This document shows positions 1-8,795 of a stretch of 64,000 bases of DNA, piece by piece. Positions within the stretch are counted from its first letter, which is position 1, and every line of letters begins with the position of its first letter. Under the pieces are notes generated by a model, which was given only the letters and a program-made list of their open reading frames with translations, was not told the DNA's origin and searched no databases. The DNA lies in the NCBI RefSeq assembly GCF_022398325.1, contig NZ_JAKEVD010000011.1, positions 53,375 to 117,374 of the forward strand, written 5' to 3'. This DNA is from Shewanella sp. Isolate13. Lineage in GTDB: Bacteria > Pseudomonadota > Gammaproteobacteria > Enterobacterales > Shewanellaceae. The translations under genes were made by a program, and so were the position numbers.

Positions 1-1
1 T

Positions 2-265
2 TACCAGATGTCCCATTGGCAGCTCGGAAAACTCATCGTAGTGTTACCGGATACCGACTCTGATCAGGCTCATTACTTTGCTATCGAGACTCTCAATAAG
101 CTCAATGATAATGGCCTTGGGGAAGGTATTCATATTGGCATCGCCTCCTACCAGGCGGGGCAAAATCTGGAGCAGTTTATCGCTAATGCCGAAGTCGCGC
201 TTAAGCGTGCTAAACAGACTGGAGAGCAAAATATCTGCCAGGCTTACACGCGGCAGATGACCTAA
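2..265 (+). CDS. C-terminal part of a degenerate GGDEF-domain protein (5' end outside the window)
   Basis: Open from the window edge in frame 2, so only the last ~87 residues are present. The segment LIVVLPDTD followed by a helix and a strand with GIASYQAG matches the second half of a diguanylate cyclase domain. The five residues where GG(D/E)EF is expected read QLGKL just before LIVVLPDTD, so the catalytic signature is absent. I infer a non-catalytic GGDEF protein, perhaps a receptor or a domain kept for structure. Nothing can be said of its sensor part. It is convergent with the next gene, the two stop codons being about 40 bp apart. Confidence 0.6.
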   Translation, partial: YQMSHWQLGKLIVVLPDTDSDQAHYFAIETLNKLNDNGLGEGIHIGIASYQAGQNLEQFIANAEVALKRAKQTGEQNICQAYTRQMT

Positions 266-295
266 GCGCTGATTTAAGCTCTAACCTAAGCTCCC

Positions 296-328
296 AAGCC
301 CTCACTCAGAAAGAGGGCTTGTTGCTTT
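296..328 (+). terminator. Possible terminator of the GGDEF gene
   Basis: Perfect 8-bp stem AAGCCCTC / GAGGGCTT (296-303 and 313-320) with a 9-nt loop, followed by a weak T-rich tail GTTGCTTTT. It overlaps the stop codon of the convergent gene at 302. Confidence 0.35.
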
Positions 329-1753
329 TAGCTCCTCTTTCACCTTTAGCTCCTCTTGGAAAGGCAGCTCTTCCATGCTCTCAATGCCTGAAGGCAGGTC
401 ACTCTCGGTGATCTCGATAATTGCAGAACGGTTCATGGTGATCTTGTAGCGCGCATACTGTGAGGCTTGCTTGCCCTCACGCAAGGCAACAATCAAATTC
501 ACCTGATAACGACGCTCAACCGAATCGTTACTGATCTTGCCATCCTGCTCCTTATAAATTTTGGCCTTCCCCCGCTCGAGATTACGTGCGAAAGGTACAA
601 AACTGAAGTTGACCTGCTCTTGGATCCTAGAGTATCCCGCTAAGAAATCCTTCTGAGAAACCCGAGTATGGATACCGTAGTGAAAGATCTCTGCATCGAT
701 CTTATTCTGGCTATGACGCTTAGTGAGGATCTTAGACACAGCCTCTGGCAACTCTTTTTTGCGCATAAACTCAAGCCAGACCAACTGGCGAGCGATAGTA
801 TTTTTACTGGTGGTATCACGGAGTATTCGACTCCAGCGCGGTCGGCCGCGTTGAATAATACGCCACATCGCATTTCGAATATCGTCTTTAAAGATCTCAC
901 GGAAACCATAAATCACCGCCAGCGTCAGCACTAAGGCAATGGTCAGGCCGCTGAAAAAGCCTTGAGCCTTAATTATTAACGCCGAGACCACCAACATCAC
1001 CATGCCAGTTGCAATCCCTGTCGTCATCTTCTTAAGGCCAACGCCTAGCGTCTTTAGCTCCTCTTTAAGTACCACACCCTGCTGGATAAGACGCCGCAGA
1101 AGCAACATCTTATTAGCAATACGGTTAGGATCTTTGATGGTTTGCGTCGAGTTATAGTTGTGGTCTTCTCTATACTGGGCTTCAGCACGGCACAGAGCGA
1201 CAACCTTGTCGGTGATTTCGGTGAAGTCACTGCTTCTTGGCGCATGGGCTAGAAGCTTGAGTAGACGCTGCTCACATAACCAAGACAGATAATTATCGGC
1301 ATTTTCAAAGTAAGACTTCCACTTCTCATCACTGGGTTCGTTACGCCTAAATCGCTTAAGCAGGTTCACCACCTGCTCACTCAGTTCAAAGAGAGAACCA
1401 TAAAAGGTCTCAAGATCTTCAACCTGAGCTAACTCTTTACTATCGGTCTCAATCGCCACGGCAAACTGGTAGGCAAACAAGTTCAGATAAAGCCTGAATT
1501 CATCAACCGTGCGTTTCTTCTGGCTCACAAAACGGCTCTGAACGAGCGGAAGGTGTAGACCCGATGAGTAATATGAGCGGCGGCCAGTAATTGAGGAGTG
1601 ATAATACTCCTCCTCATTGAGGCTCTGTGGATTAATGCCCATTTCTTTAGGAAGAAAAAAGTACAGATCGAGGCGACGGTTATCACCGAGCTCCATCTGA
1701 TGGATAAACTTAATCGAAAGTGACTCTTCCTGTTTTATCTTTACTTTAGACAC
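302..1753 (-). CDS. Conserved hypothetical membrane protein, 483 aa
   Basis: GTG start with AAGG five bases upstream. I do not recognise a named family. The N-terminal ~245 residues are hydrophilic and mostly helical, with many Arg/Lys/Glu. Two adjacent hydrophobic segments follow at about residues 247-290 (starting GIATGMVMLVVSALII and GLTIALVLTLAVIYGF), probably a membrane hairpin. The C-terminal ~190 residues are basic and soluble and end in an acidic, Lys/Glu-rich tail. No signal peptide or catalytic motif is visible. Both soluble parts would sit on the same side of the membrane, probably the cytoplasm. It stands alone between the GGDEF gene and the regulator pair. Function unknown. Confidence 0.75.
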   Translation of the reverse strand: MSKVKIKQEESLSIKFIHQMELGDNRRLDLYFFLPKEMGINPQSLNEEEYYHSSITGRRSYYSSGLHLPLVQSRFVSQKKRTVDEFRLYLNLFAYQFAVAIETDSKELAQVEDLETFYGSLFELSEQVVNLLKRFRRNEPSDEKWKSYFENADNYLSWLCEQRLLKLLAHAPRSSDFTEITDKVVALCRAEAQYREDHNYNSTQTIKDPNRIANKMLLLRRLIQQGVVLKEELKTLGVGLKKMTTGIATGMVMLVVSALIIKAQGFFSGLTIALVLTLAVIYGFREIFKDDIRNAMWRIIQRGRPRWSRILRDTTSKNTIARQLVWLEFMRKKELPEAVSKILTKRHSQNKIDAEIFHYGIHTRVSQKDFLAGYSRIQEQVNFSFVPFARNLERGKAKIYKEQDGKISNDSVERRYQVNLIVALREGKQASQYARYKITMNRSAIIEITESDLPSGIESMEELPFQEELKVKEELKATSPLSE

Positions 1754-2067
1754 GACTACCTTTTTAAACGTACGAGAAAACCATAACGACAGAGAATAAG
1801 ACTAGCTTATGTGTAAATGACTTTTGGAGGTAACTAAGATCTTAGATCACTAATATCGTTTATAGACCAGCGGTTCCCCTGCGAGAAGCCTCTAGGGCAT
1901 ATCTATGTCTTGCAACTGGGTTAAGTCACTCGAGCTTGCCATTACGAGTGATGAGATACCGACTCAAAAGCCTAGATAGACCCTTTCTAGTCTAACCTAT
2001 ATTTTACGATTTGTAGCTAGCACTTGTTGGCAACGAAAGTGAATGGAGTCATTGAGACAGACTGCTG
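1754..2067. other. Intergenic gap, nothing identified
   Basis: About 314 bases upstream of the 483-aa gene and downstream of the ToxS-like gene. I found no ORF, strong hairpin or clear terminator. It should hold the promoter of the 483-aa gene. Confidence 0.4.
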
Positions 2068-2592
2068 CTAATTAATTTTGCAAGTCCATAAACCGTTACC
2101 GGGCTGCACCTGTACAGTGACGACTTTGGCAGCTTTGTTCATCTCTAGCACCTTAACTAAAAACGTCTCACGCTTGGCATCACCTAACACCTGCTCCGCG
2201 AGCTTAACGGCATCTTTCTGCAGCTGGTTCTTTTCCGTTTGTAACAACCTTAAATATTGGCCGTTTGCTAAACTCACTTCATAGGTCAGAATTGAGTCCT
2301 TAAGCTGCTTAACCGTTCCGGTAGCAACAAGGCTATTAGTTAGCTTCTTCCCTTTAAAAAAGTTCATCGCCACCTCAACGCCACGACCAGTATTTTTCAG
2401 GATCAGTTGCTGACTGCCCTTGTCCCCTTCTCCAACACGATAAATGTCTGAGTTACAGGTCAGCGTCGAGTTCATATCCGGATCGACGGTATGTTCGAGA
2501 AACACACACAGACCACAGATAAAGGTGAGGGTTGCTAATACTGGTGTAGACTTAAAACCCGAAAATGCACTTTTATTCATTAACTTATTCAC
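2068..2592 (-). CDS. Small single-pass periplasmic protein, ToxS-like partner of the upstream regulator
   Basis: 174 aa with one N-terminal hydrophobic segment (about residues 18-34, TPVLATLTFICGLCVFL), then a periplasmic domain with two Cys (near CNSD and the C-terminal WTCK) that could form a disulfide. The GTG start overlaps the last 8 bases of the membrane winged-helix gene, so the two are translationally coupled; an ATG four codons in is an alternative start. A small membrane-anchored periplasmic protein downstream of a membrane-tethered wHTH regulator is the arrangement of ToxR-ToxS and TcpP-TcpH. No sequence match to ToxS can be claimed by eye; the role is inferred from context. Confidence 0.65.
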   Translation of the reverse strand: MNKLMNKSAFSGFKSTPVLATLTFICGLCVFLEHTVDPDMNSTLTCNSDIYRVGEGDKGSQQLILKNTGRGVEVAMNFFKGKKLTNSLVATGTVKQLKDSILTYEVSLANGQYLRLLQTEKNQLQKDAVKLAEQVLGDAKRETFLVKVLEMNKAAKVVTVQVQPGNGLWTCKIN

Positions 2593-3322
2593 AAACTCCA
2601 GCCTCTTTAAGCCAGGCTAAGTCCATAAAATTCCAATCATCATTCACGTTTGTGACTTTTAGGTTTCTACACGCCTTGCCGTCATCGGCAATATTATTCA
2701 TTACAAACTGCAAGACATCACCGTTACTCGAGGGAGCAACATAAATTCGTTGCCACTTTTGCCTGTCACACTTCGCCAGTTTTTGAGCGAACTCTTTGAC
2801 CCGGCTGTGATAATTATCTCTGTCTTCATCGGAGGCATAAATAGGAACCAAGATAGACCCACTGCCGGTAATCTCAATCTTATCGGGCACAGATAAACGA
2901 ATGTCAGAAGTCGTTGTAAGGTTCATGACCAAAAAGATGACTAAGAAAATCCCAAGAATAAGGCACAGCAGATAATTCTTAAGTGAAACCGAATGTAATG
3001 CACGGTTCAGTATTGGCCTATCTTTGGCGTGGATATGCAGCAGATACCCCTGCTTTGCAATGACCTCAATCCATGATGCGTGTTCCGCGCTGAGAAAGCG
3101 CTTAATATTTTGTACCGCTGTCGCAATATCTTGGTGGGTCACAACCTCAGGCAAAAACGTATCACACATTGATTCAGTAGATACAACTTTACCTCTGCAC
3201 GCTAGCAGCTGATCGAGTACCAAAAACTCAATGTTAGATAATTTAAACGCAGAAGTTTTCTCAGGGCCAATATGAATCAACTCCCTTAACTCTACGTCAA
3301 ACCGGTATGGACCTATATACAC
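2585..3322 (-). CDS. Membrane-tethered winged-helix transcriptional regulator (ToxR/CadC type)
   Basis: 245 aa from a GTG start. Residues ~1-100 fit an OmpR/PhoB-type winged helix: N-terminal strands (IGPYRFDVELREL), a helix with LSNIEFLVLDQLLACRGKVV, the recognition-helix region DIATAVQNIKRFL, and the wing IEVIAKQGYLL. A single transmembrane helix follows at about residues 115-134 (LLCLILGIFLVIFLVMNL), then a ~110-residue periplasmic domain with two Cys. There is no receiver domain, so signal sensing is presumably through the periplasmic domain, as in ToxR and CadC. It forms an overlapping pair with the ToxS-like gene. Targets unknown; the DUF481 porin-like gene upstream on the same strand is a candidate by position only. 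Confidence 0.85.
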   Translation of the reverse strand: MYIGPYRFDVELRELIHIGPEKTSAFKLSNIEFLVLDQLLACRGKVVSTESMCDTFLPEVVTHQDIATAVQNIKRFLSAEHASWIEVIAKQGYLLHIHAKDRPILNRALHSVSLKNYLLCLILGIFLVIFLVMNLTTTSDIRLSVPDKIEITGSGSILVPIYASDEDRDNYHSRVKEFAQKLAKCDRQKWQRIYVAPSSNGDVLQFVMNNIADDGKACRNLKVTNVNDDWNFMDLAWLKEAGVCE

Positions 3323-3652
3323 GTTAACAACTCTGACTTAATCACTGACAAATAGTTTACTGACATTCGCGCCGAGAGTCCGTGATAAAATCGCTTGAAA
3401 CGGGTAATGGATTTAGCTTTCGTGAGGTCTAGCACACTAATTTTACTGTCTTTTAAGCAATAAACGATACACTTAGATACATAGACACAAAATAGGTTAA
3501 TACCTAGACAGAGCGAAATATTTCAACGCCTAAAACAACATCAATAACAAAACAAAAAGGCACCCTCTGGATGCCTTTTGCTGACAATTATTTACAATTT
3601 GAGCGATTCTAATCGATTTTTAACAGGCTATATAAGCCTTTTGTCAACAGGT
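3323..3652. other. Intergenic gap with a terminator
   Basis: About 330 AT-rich bases between the DUF481 gene and the regulator. Besides the hairpin near 3553-3580 I see no gene or named element. The promoter of the regulator pair is expected here. Confidence 0.4.
3553..3580 (-). terminator. Rho-independent terminator downstream of the DUF481 gene
   Basis: AAAAGGCA / TGCCTTTT inverted repeat with a T-run on the minus-strand side, about 75 bases after the stop codon of the outer-membrane protein gene. Confidence 0.6.
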
Positions 3653-4393
3653 TTAAAAAGCGTATAACAGAGTCATGTTTGTCTCTGTATCTGTGCTTTC
3701 CTTGTCATCTAATGGACTGTCATTGTAACGTACGATCACAGCGAACTTCATTGCCAATGCGCCAACAATATTAGCTGTAATTGCCGACTCAGAACGCCCC
3801 TCTAAACTATCGCCGTAATCGGCAACAAATAGCTGAGTAAACTTTGAGGTTTCACTGAATTCATAGGTGAAGTTAACCGCGCCGTGGGCTACAACACTAT
3901 CTTCGCTATCATAACCTAGCAGAGCAGTTTGCTCATCATCCAGTTTTTTATAGATGTAACCAGGACCAACCTCAGCACTTAAAAACATCTTGCCGCTGTC
4001 GATAAACTTATGACCGTAACCGGCAGAAGCAACCGCCTTATAGTCATAACCTGTAAACGGATCGACTTCGTAGTTACCAGTGATATACATGTAGTTCTTT
4101 TCATCGAACTTGTAATCCCCTTGAACGCCACCGTAGTAACGCTTGGCCGTGACCTCACCGGTATCTTCTTTATATAAGCCTTCGAGTAGGTATTGATTCT
4201 CCCAGTTACCCAACTCCTGCATCATATTCAAACGCCCCTTCACTGAAGAGGTTTCGGTATTACCCGTCGTGAGTGTTGCACCAAGCTCGGCCTCACCAGC
4301 GAAAGTCTTATCGCCTTCAACAAAATCAGCTCCGGCGTGCGCAGCAAAAGGAGCAGCCATTACCACTGCCATAGCTGTAAGTGTTTTTTTCAT
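3653..4393 (-). CDS. DUF481 (YdiY-like) outer-membrane beta-barrel protein
   Basis: 246 aa from the ATG at 4393 (GGAG 10 bases upstream); a longer TTG-started frame lacks support and would put eight residues before the signal peptide. Signal peptide MKKTLTAMAVVMAAPFAAHA with an AHA cleavage site, then alternating strands ending in an aromatic C-terminus (LLYAF), typical of an outer-membrane barrel. The pattern FAGEAELGATLTTGNTETSSVKGRLN with later YNDSPLDDKESTDTE matches the DUF481 family, described as salt-induced outer-membrane proteins. Monocistronic by its own terminator. Substrate, if any, unknown. Confidence 0.85.
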   Translation of the reverse strand: MKKTLTAMAVVMAAPFAAHAGADFVEGDKTFAGEAELGATLTTGNTETSSVKGRLNMMQELGNWENQYLLEGLYKEDTGEVTAKRYYGGVQGDYKFDEKNYMYITGNYEVDPFTGYDYKAVASAGYGHKFIDSGKMFLSAEVGPGYIYKKLDDEQTALLGYDSEDSVVAHGAVNFTYEFSETSKFTQLFVADYGDSLEGRSESAITANIVGALAMKFAVIVRYNDSPLDDKESTDTETNMTLLYAF

Positions 4394-4523
4394 ATTATTA
4401 GTACTCCATTCACTCAATTCCCTAAAAATCGGCGCAATATTAACATTTTGTCCTAATAATTGAAAATGGCAGATACAAATAACTTAGGGATCTCCAATAT
4501 TTATGCGCTAGGATTTCAGGCAA

Positions 4524-4553
4524 AAAAATACCTGCACGTTGGCAGGTATTTTC
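4524..4553 (-). terminator. Rho-independent terminator of fba
   Basis: AAATACCTGC / GCAGGTATTT stem with a short loop. On the minus strand the stem is followed by a T-rich run. It lies about 35 bases after the fba stop codon and closes the tkt-epd-pgk-fba series. Confidence 0.75.
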
Positions 4554-4585
4554 TAGACAGGCTTTAAGCTGTTTTGGGGTTCAAG

Positions 4586-5650
4586 TTACTTGATTTGTGG
4601 GTCAAGTTCACCAGACTGATAAGCTTTATACATAGCTTGTAGTGACTTAGGCTTGATCTTAGAGCCCATACCCGCACAGCCGAAGGCTTCGTAACGCGTT
4701 GTACAGATATCTGCCATCGCTTCCATTGATGCCTTCAGGAATTTACGCGGGTCAAACTCAGCTGGGTTTTCAGCAAGGAACTTACGTACTGCGCCAGTCG
4801 ATGCTAGACGTAGGTCAGTATCGATGTTCACTTTACGCACACCGTGCTTAATACCTTCAACGATCTCTTCTAATGGCACGCCATAAGTTTCAGGGATAGC
4901 ACCACCGTATTGGTTGATGATCTCTAGCCACTCTTGCGGTACAGAAGATGAACCGTGCATTACAAGGTGAGTGTTAGGAATACGCGCGTGGATCTCTTTG
5001 ATGCGATCGATACGTAATACATCACCAGTAGGCTTACGGCTAAACTTATATGCGCCGTGGCTAGTACCGATAGCAATTGCTAGCGCATCAACATGCGTAT
5101 CGGCAACGAAGCGAGCCGCTTCTTCAGGAGTGGTCAGTAGTTGATCGTGGCTCAAAACACCTTCTGCGCCAACACCATCTTCTTCACCCGCCATACCGGT
5201 TTCAAGGCTACCAAGACAACCGATTTCACCTTCAACAGAAACACCACAAGCGTGAGCGAAAGCCACTGTACGGCGAGTCACATCTACGTTGTACTCATAT
5301 GAAGCAGGCGTCTTGCCGTCTGCCATCAAAGAGCCGTCCATCATCACTGATGACATACCTAACTGGATAGAACGCTGACAGATATCAGGATCGGTACCGT
5401 GGTCTTGGTGAATACAAACAGGGATATCTGGGTACTGCTCAAGTGCAGCCGCCATTAGATACTTAAGGAACTGTGGACGGGCATACTTACGTGCGCCAGC
5501 AGATGCCTGAACGATGACAGGGCTGTCTGTCGCTTCGGCTGCCTGCATAATTGCACGCATCTGCTCTAGGTTATTCACGTTAAACGCAGGAACACCATAT
5601 CCGTGCTCTGCAGCGTGATCTAACATTTGACGTAGGGAAATTAAGGCCAT
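4586..5650 (-). CDS. fba: Class II fructose-1,6-bisphosphate aldolase
   Basis: 354 aa, Zn-dependent aldolase that interconverts fructose 1,6-bisphosphate with dihydroxyacetone phosphate and glyceraldehyde 3-phosphate in cytoplasmic glycolysis/gluconeogenesis. Visible motifs: [13 protein letters not shown] near the N-terminus, the metal-binding CIHQDHG, the [17 protein letters not shown] region, [10 protein letters not shown], the second metal site VMHGSSS, and the substrate-binding KVNIDTDLR. The [11 protein letters not shown] and AGEEDG insertions fit the class IIB/Calvin-type subfamily rather than the E. coli FbaA type. ATG start with GGAG six bases upstream. Last gene of the tkt-epd-pgk-fba cluster, 315 bases after pgk, and followed by its own terminator. 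Confidence 0.97.
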   Translation of the reverse strand: MALISLRQMLDHAAEHGYGVPAFNVNNLEQMRAIMQAAEATDSPVIVQASAGARKYARPQFLKYLMAAALEQYPDIPVCIHQDHGTDPDICQRSIQLGMSSVMMDGSLMADGKTPASYEYNVDVTRRTVAFAHACGVSVEGEIGCLGSLETGMAGEEDGVGAEGVLSHDQLLTTPEEAARFVADTHVDALAIAIGTSHGAYKFSRKPTGDVLRIDRIKEIHARIPNTHLVMHGSSSVPQEWLEIINQYGGAIPETYGVPLEEIVEGIKHGVRKVNIDTDLRLASTGAVRKFLAENPAEFDPRKFLKASMEAMADICTTRYEAFGCAGMGSKIKPKSLQAMYKAYQSGELDPQIK

Positions 5651-5965
5651 TTTTTACTCCAATAATAGGGTGAGTCGCCTCACCAAGGTCACTATCGTTT
5701 GGATGGATTTTTATGCTCTAACGTTTCCAGTTCTATGCTGGCTAACACTAAAGCGGTTACTTTTAATTCTGAGTGTTATTTACAGTCGTTATATACAGCT
5801 TTTTATTCGCTTTTATTATCGCTGTTATGCACAATTTTCAGCACTGTTTTGTTGGCGGCTAGTGTAACCCCGACAAATGTCGATTTAAAGCCCGCCAACA
5901 TACAGTTTGGTAATTATTTGGTAACTGCTCATCAATTAGTATCAATTAACAGCAGATCCCATCAA
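5651..5965. other. pgk-fba intergenic gap
   Basis: 315 bases between two genes that are often cotranscribed. The pgk-proximal end has three copies of ATCAATTA (near 5932, 5942 and 5961). Plus-strand frames here have no coding character. A separate fba promoter is likely but I cannot place it. Confidence 0.4.
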
Positions 5966-7141
5966 TTACTGTCCGCGACTCTCAAGCATTGCCACAGCAG
6001 GAAGCTCTTTGCCCTCTAAAAACTCGAGGAAAGCACCGCCGCCTGTAGAGATATAAGACACTTTATCGGCGATATCATACTTATCGACAGCCGCTAATGT
6101 GTCACCACCACCCGCAATAGAGAAGGCATTTGACTCGGCAATCGCTTGAGCAATACGCTTAGTACCTTCACCAAACTGATCGAACTCAAATACGCCAACC
6201 GGGCCGTTCCAAACAACCGTGCCAGCATTTTTGATGATCTCAGCAAGAGCTTCGGCGCTGTCAGGACCGATATCGAAAATCATATCGTCGTCAGACACGT
6301 CGCTAACATCTTTCAATGTTGCAGCCGCTGTTGGGCTAAACTCACCAGCAACAACCACATCAGTTGGTACAGGGATATCGCCGCCACGGCTCTGTGCATT
6401 AGCAACAAGGCGCTTAGCTTCGTCGATTAGATCCGCTTCAAAAAGTGACTTACCCACTTTGTGGCCAGCAGCGGCAACGAAAGTGTTGGCGATACCGCCA
6501 CCAACGACAAGTTGGTCAACTTTAGTTGAAAGGCTTTCAAGTACAGTCAGTTTTGTTGAAACTTTTGAACCACCAACAATAGCAACCATTGGACGCGCTG
6601 GGTTATCAAGCGCCTTGCCTAAAGCCTCAAGCTCACCGGCAAGCAATGGACCTGCACACGCGATTGGTGCGTGAAGACCAACGCCGTGAGTCGATGCCTG
6701 GGCGCGGTGAGCGGTACCAAATGCATCCATCACATAGACATCACAAAGTGCAGCCATCTTCTTAGATAGCGCTTCATCGTTCTTCTTCTCACCCACGTTA
6801 AAGCGAACGTTTTCGAAAACAACCACTTCACCCACAGCGACTTCGATACCGTCTAGGTAGTCTGTTGCTAGGCGTACTGGACAATCTAGTGCTTTTGTTA
6901 GGTAATCAACCACAGGCTGCATAGAAAATTCAGCGTTAAACTCACCTTCAGTTGGACGACCTAGGTGAGACATCACCATTACCGCAGCACCTTTCTCAAG
7001 GGCCAGTTTGATAGTCGGTAGAGAGGCGCGCAGACGTGCATCACTGGTGACTACGCCATCGCTTACAGGTACGTTTAGATCTTCACGAATAAGCACGCGC
7101 TTACCTTGAAGGTCCAAATCTTTCATATTAAGAATCGCCAT
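5966..7141 (-). CDS. pgk: Phosphoglycerate kinase
   Basis: 391 aa, the usual bacterial length. Transfers phosphate from 1,3-bisphosphoglycerate to ADP in glycolysis. Visible: N-terminal [11 protein letters not shown], the SHLGRPTEG substrate loop, [20 protein letters not shown], the hinge region [13 protein letters not shown], and the nucleotide-binding [11 protein letters not shown] and [12 protein letters not shown] near the C-terminus. ATG with GGAAG seven bases upstream. Third gene of the cluster. The gap to epd is filled by a composite repeat. Confidence 0.98.
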   Translation of the reverse strand: MAILNMKDLDLQGKRVLIREDLNVPVSDGVVTSDARLRASLPTIKLALEKGAAVMVMSHLGRPTEGEFNAEFSMQPVVDYLTKALDCPVRLATDYLDGIEVAVGEVVVFENVRFNVGEKKNDEALSKKMAALCDVYVMDAFGTAHRAQASTHGVGLHAPIACAGPLLAGELEALGKALDNPARPMVAIVGGSKVSTKLTVLESLSTKVDQLVVGGGIANTFVAAAGHKVGKSLFEADLIDEAKRLVANAQSRGGDIPVPTDVVVAGEFSPTAAATLKDVSDVSDDDMIFDIGPDSAEALAEIIKNAGTVVWNGPVGVFEFDQFGEGTKRIAQAIAESNAFSIAGGGDTLAAVDKYDIADKVSYISTGGGAFLEFLEGKELPAVAMLESRGQ

Positions 7142-7261
7142 TTAAATGCTTCCTTATTGCTTAAGTTAAAAGTTAAAAAATTAAAGTTAAATAAAACTGT
7201 GTCACTAAACCTCGGGGACACAACACCCAAGGCTTAGTCTCTGGTCTGCACAACAAAGCCA

Positions 7262-7566
7262 CTGCAAACCTACTTTTATATTCTTTCGTTTTCCGGCTTT
7301 ATCGTCTTAGCTTGTACCGGCTTTTTTCGTCTTAGCCTTTCCTTGAGCCTAGGACCTAGACCCTAGGACGCTTCACGGCTAGAGCGGGCTTCGCCCTGCT
7401 ATACAGTCAAAATCCGGTATACTGTTTCGCTTTTGCTTTTCCGGCTTTATTCGTCTTTGCTTGTACCGTCTCAGCTTTCTTCGGCTTTTAACCTGCTTTT
7501 ATCGTCTTAGCTCTTCCTAGAACCTAGAACCAGCTCTTCCTAGAACCTTCTTTTCAACCTAGGACC
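7262..7566. repeat. Composite intergenic repeat, copy A (pgk-epd gap)
   Basis: The epd-pgk gap is built from shuffled short modules: TTTTCCGGCTTTATCGTCTT (twice, with variation), CTTGTACCGxCT, CCTAGGACCTAGA, TCCTAGAACC (several), and a ~45-base block at about 7367-7413. That block is nearly the reverse complement of a block at 23284-23330 (both contain TGTATAGCAGG on opposite strands). The same modules occur near 34.2 and 59.7 kb. The last module, CCTAGGACCTTCTTTTCGCC, runs into epd and carries its stop codon. Confidence 0.7.
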
Positions 7567-8578
7567 TTCTTTTCGCCTTAATCATCTCTAAACTGGTATC
7601 GAGCATACGGTTCGCAAAGCCCCACTCATTATCACACCACAGCAGTAGCTTAACTAAGTGGCCATCGCTAACGCGAGTCTGGGTGCCATCGACGATGCTA
7701 GAGCGTGGGTCGTGGTTAAAGTCACAGGACACCAATGGCTCATTGGTAAAACCGACGACGCCTGAGAACGAGCCTTCACTGGCTTGCTTGAGCACTCGAT
7801 TAACCTCTGCAATATCGACGCGCTTGTTGAGCGTAACGGAAAGGTCGATAGCGGTAACGTTAATCGTCGGCACCCGCACGGAGATCGCTTCAAACTTATC
7901 TTTCATCTGCGGCAAAATGCGCTCAATACCACGGGCAAGCTTAGTATCAACAGGAATTATAGACTGCCCTGCGGCGCGAGTACGGCGCAAGTCATCATGA
8001 TAGGCGTCAATCACCTGCTGATCGTTCATCGCAGAATGGATCGTGGTGATGGCACCACTTTTAACTTCGAAGTGCTTATTGAGCACATCAATCACCGGTA
8101 CGATACAGTTGGTGGTGCAGGAGGCGTTAGACACAACTGTATGTTCGGCTTTGAGTAAATCTTGGTTCACACCATAGACTATGGTGGCATCGACATCACT
8201 TGATGATGGATGGCTGATCAGTACCTGCTTGGCACCCGCTTTGATATGCGCTTCACAATCTGCTCTATCGTGCAGTACCCCTGTGGCCTCGTAGACGATA
8301 TCGATATCCATCTCTTTCCAAGGCAGGTTTTCTGGATTGGGCTCATGTAGCAGTTTGATGGCGTCATCGCCAATAACCATGTGTTGCTTTTCAAACTTAA
8401 CTTGGGTGTGGAATCGACCGTGGGTGGTGTCGTACTGAGTCAAATGAAGCATCGCTTCTGGTTTCGCCAACTCGTTAATCGCCACAATCTGAATACGGTC
8501 GCGTTTTGCAGACTCATACAGTGCACGAAGAATTGAACGACCAATACGGCCGTAGCCATTTATAGCGACTCTGATCAT
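7559..8578 (-). CDS. epd: D-erythrose-4-phosphate dehydrogenase
   Basis: 339 aa, same length as E. coli Epd. Oxidises erythrose 4-phosphate to 4-phosphoerythronate, the first step of pyridoxal phosphate synthesis, with NAD+. GAPDH-fold features: N-terminal NGYGRIGRS dinucleotide-binding loop, catalytic Cys154 in NASCTTNC, the [19 protein letters not shown] segment with the active-site His, and C-terminal [12 protein letters not shown]. The HSAMNDQQ stretch and the tkt-epd-pgk context favour Epd over glycolytic GapA. The final residues (KRRS) and the TAG stop fall inside an intergenic repeat module, so the tail was probably acquired from it. Confidence 0.93.
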   Translation of the reverse strand: MIRVAINGYGRIGRSILRALYESAKRDRIQIVAINELAKPEAMLHLTQYDTTHGRFHTQVKFEKQHMVIGDDAIKLLHEPNPENLPWKEMDIDIVYEATGVLHDRADCEAHIKAGAKQVLISHPSSSDVDATIVYGVNQDLLKAEHTVVSNASCTTNCIVPVIDVLNKHFEVKSGAITTIHSAMNDQQVIDAYHDDLRRTRAAGQSIIPVDTKLARGIERILPQMKDKFEAISVRVPTINVTAIDLSVTLNKRVDIAEVNRVLKQASEGSFSGVVGFTNEPLVSCDFNHDPRSSIVDGTQTRVSDGHLVKLLLWCDNEWGFANRMLDTSLEMIKAKRRS

Positions 8579-8619
8579 GTAAGCTTTCTATTCCCTTTAA
8601 TAGCTCATTTATTGATACG

Positions 8620-8651
8620 ACAACGGCCTACCTCGTTAGGTAAGCCGTTGT
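8620..8651 (-). other. Hairpin upstream of epd
   Basis: Near-perfect 14-bp stem (ACAACGGCCTACCT / AGGTAAGCCGTTGT, one mismatch) with loop CGTT, about 40 bases before the epd start on the minus strand. No T-run follows, so it looks like an intercistronic structure (RNA processing, stability or attenuation) rather than a simple terminator. Confidence 0.6.
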
Positions 8652-8715
8652 ATCATAAATGCTTAAAGTAAAAAATACTTAAACAGTTATTCTGTATCTT
8701 AGAGCAATTTTTCAA

Positions 8716-8770
8716 TGCAATGCTCATAACTAGCCTAGCGCTAGAGCGAGGCATAAGCCTGAGTATTGCA
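8716..8770 (-). other. Structured tkt-epd intercistronic segment
   Basis: Outer 11-bp stem TGCAATGCTCA / TGAGTATTGCA (one G-U pair) encloses a smaller palindromic part CTAGCGCTAG and GCCT/AGGC pairs. It begins about 25 bases after the transketolase stop codon. No strong T-run; possible RNA processing or stabilising element. Confidence 0.45.
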
Positions 8771-8795
8771 TCATTTGCCTTAACACAGCTGCTGG

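Noticed and set aside
5699..6019. 106-aa plus-strand ORF in the pgk-fba gap
   Set aside because: No ribosome-binding site, unusual composition, and its end runs antisense into pgk.
6219..6674. 151-aa ORF antisense to pgk
   Set aside because: Shadow of a strongly conserved gene, without its own motifs.
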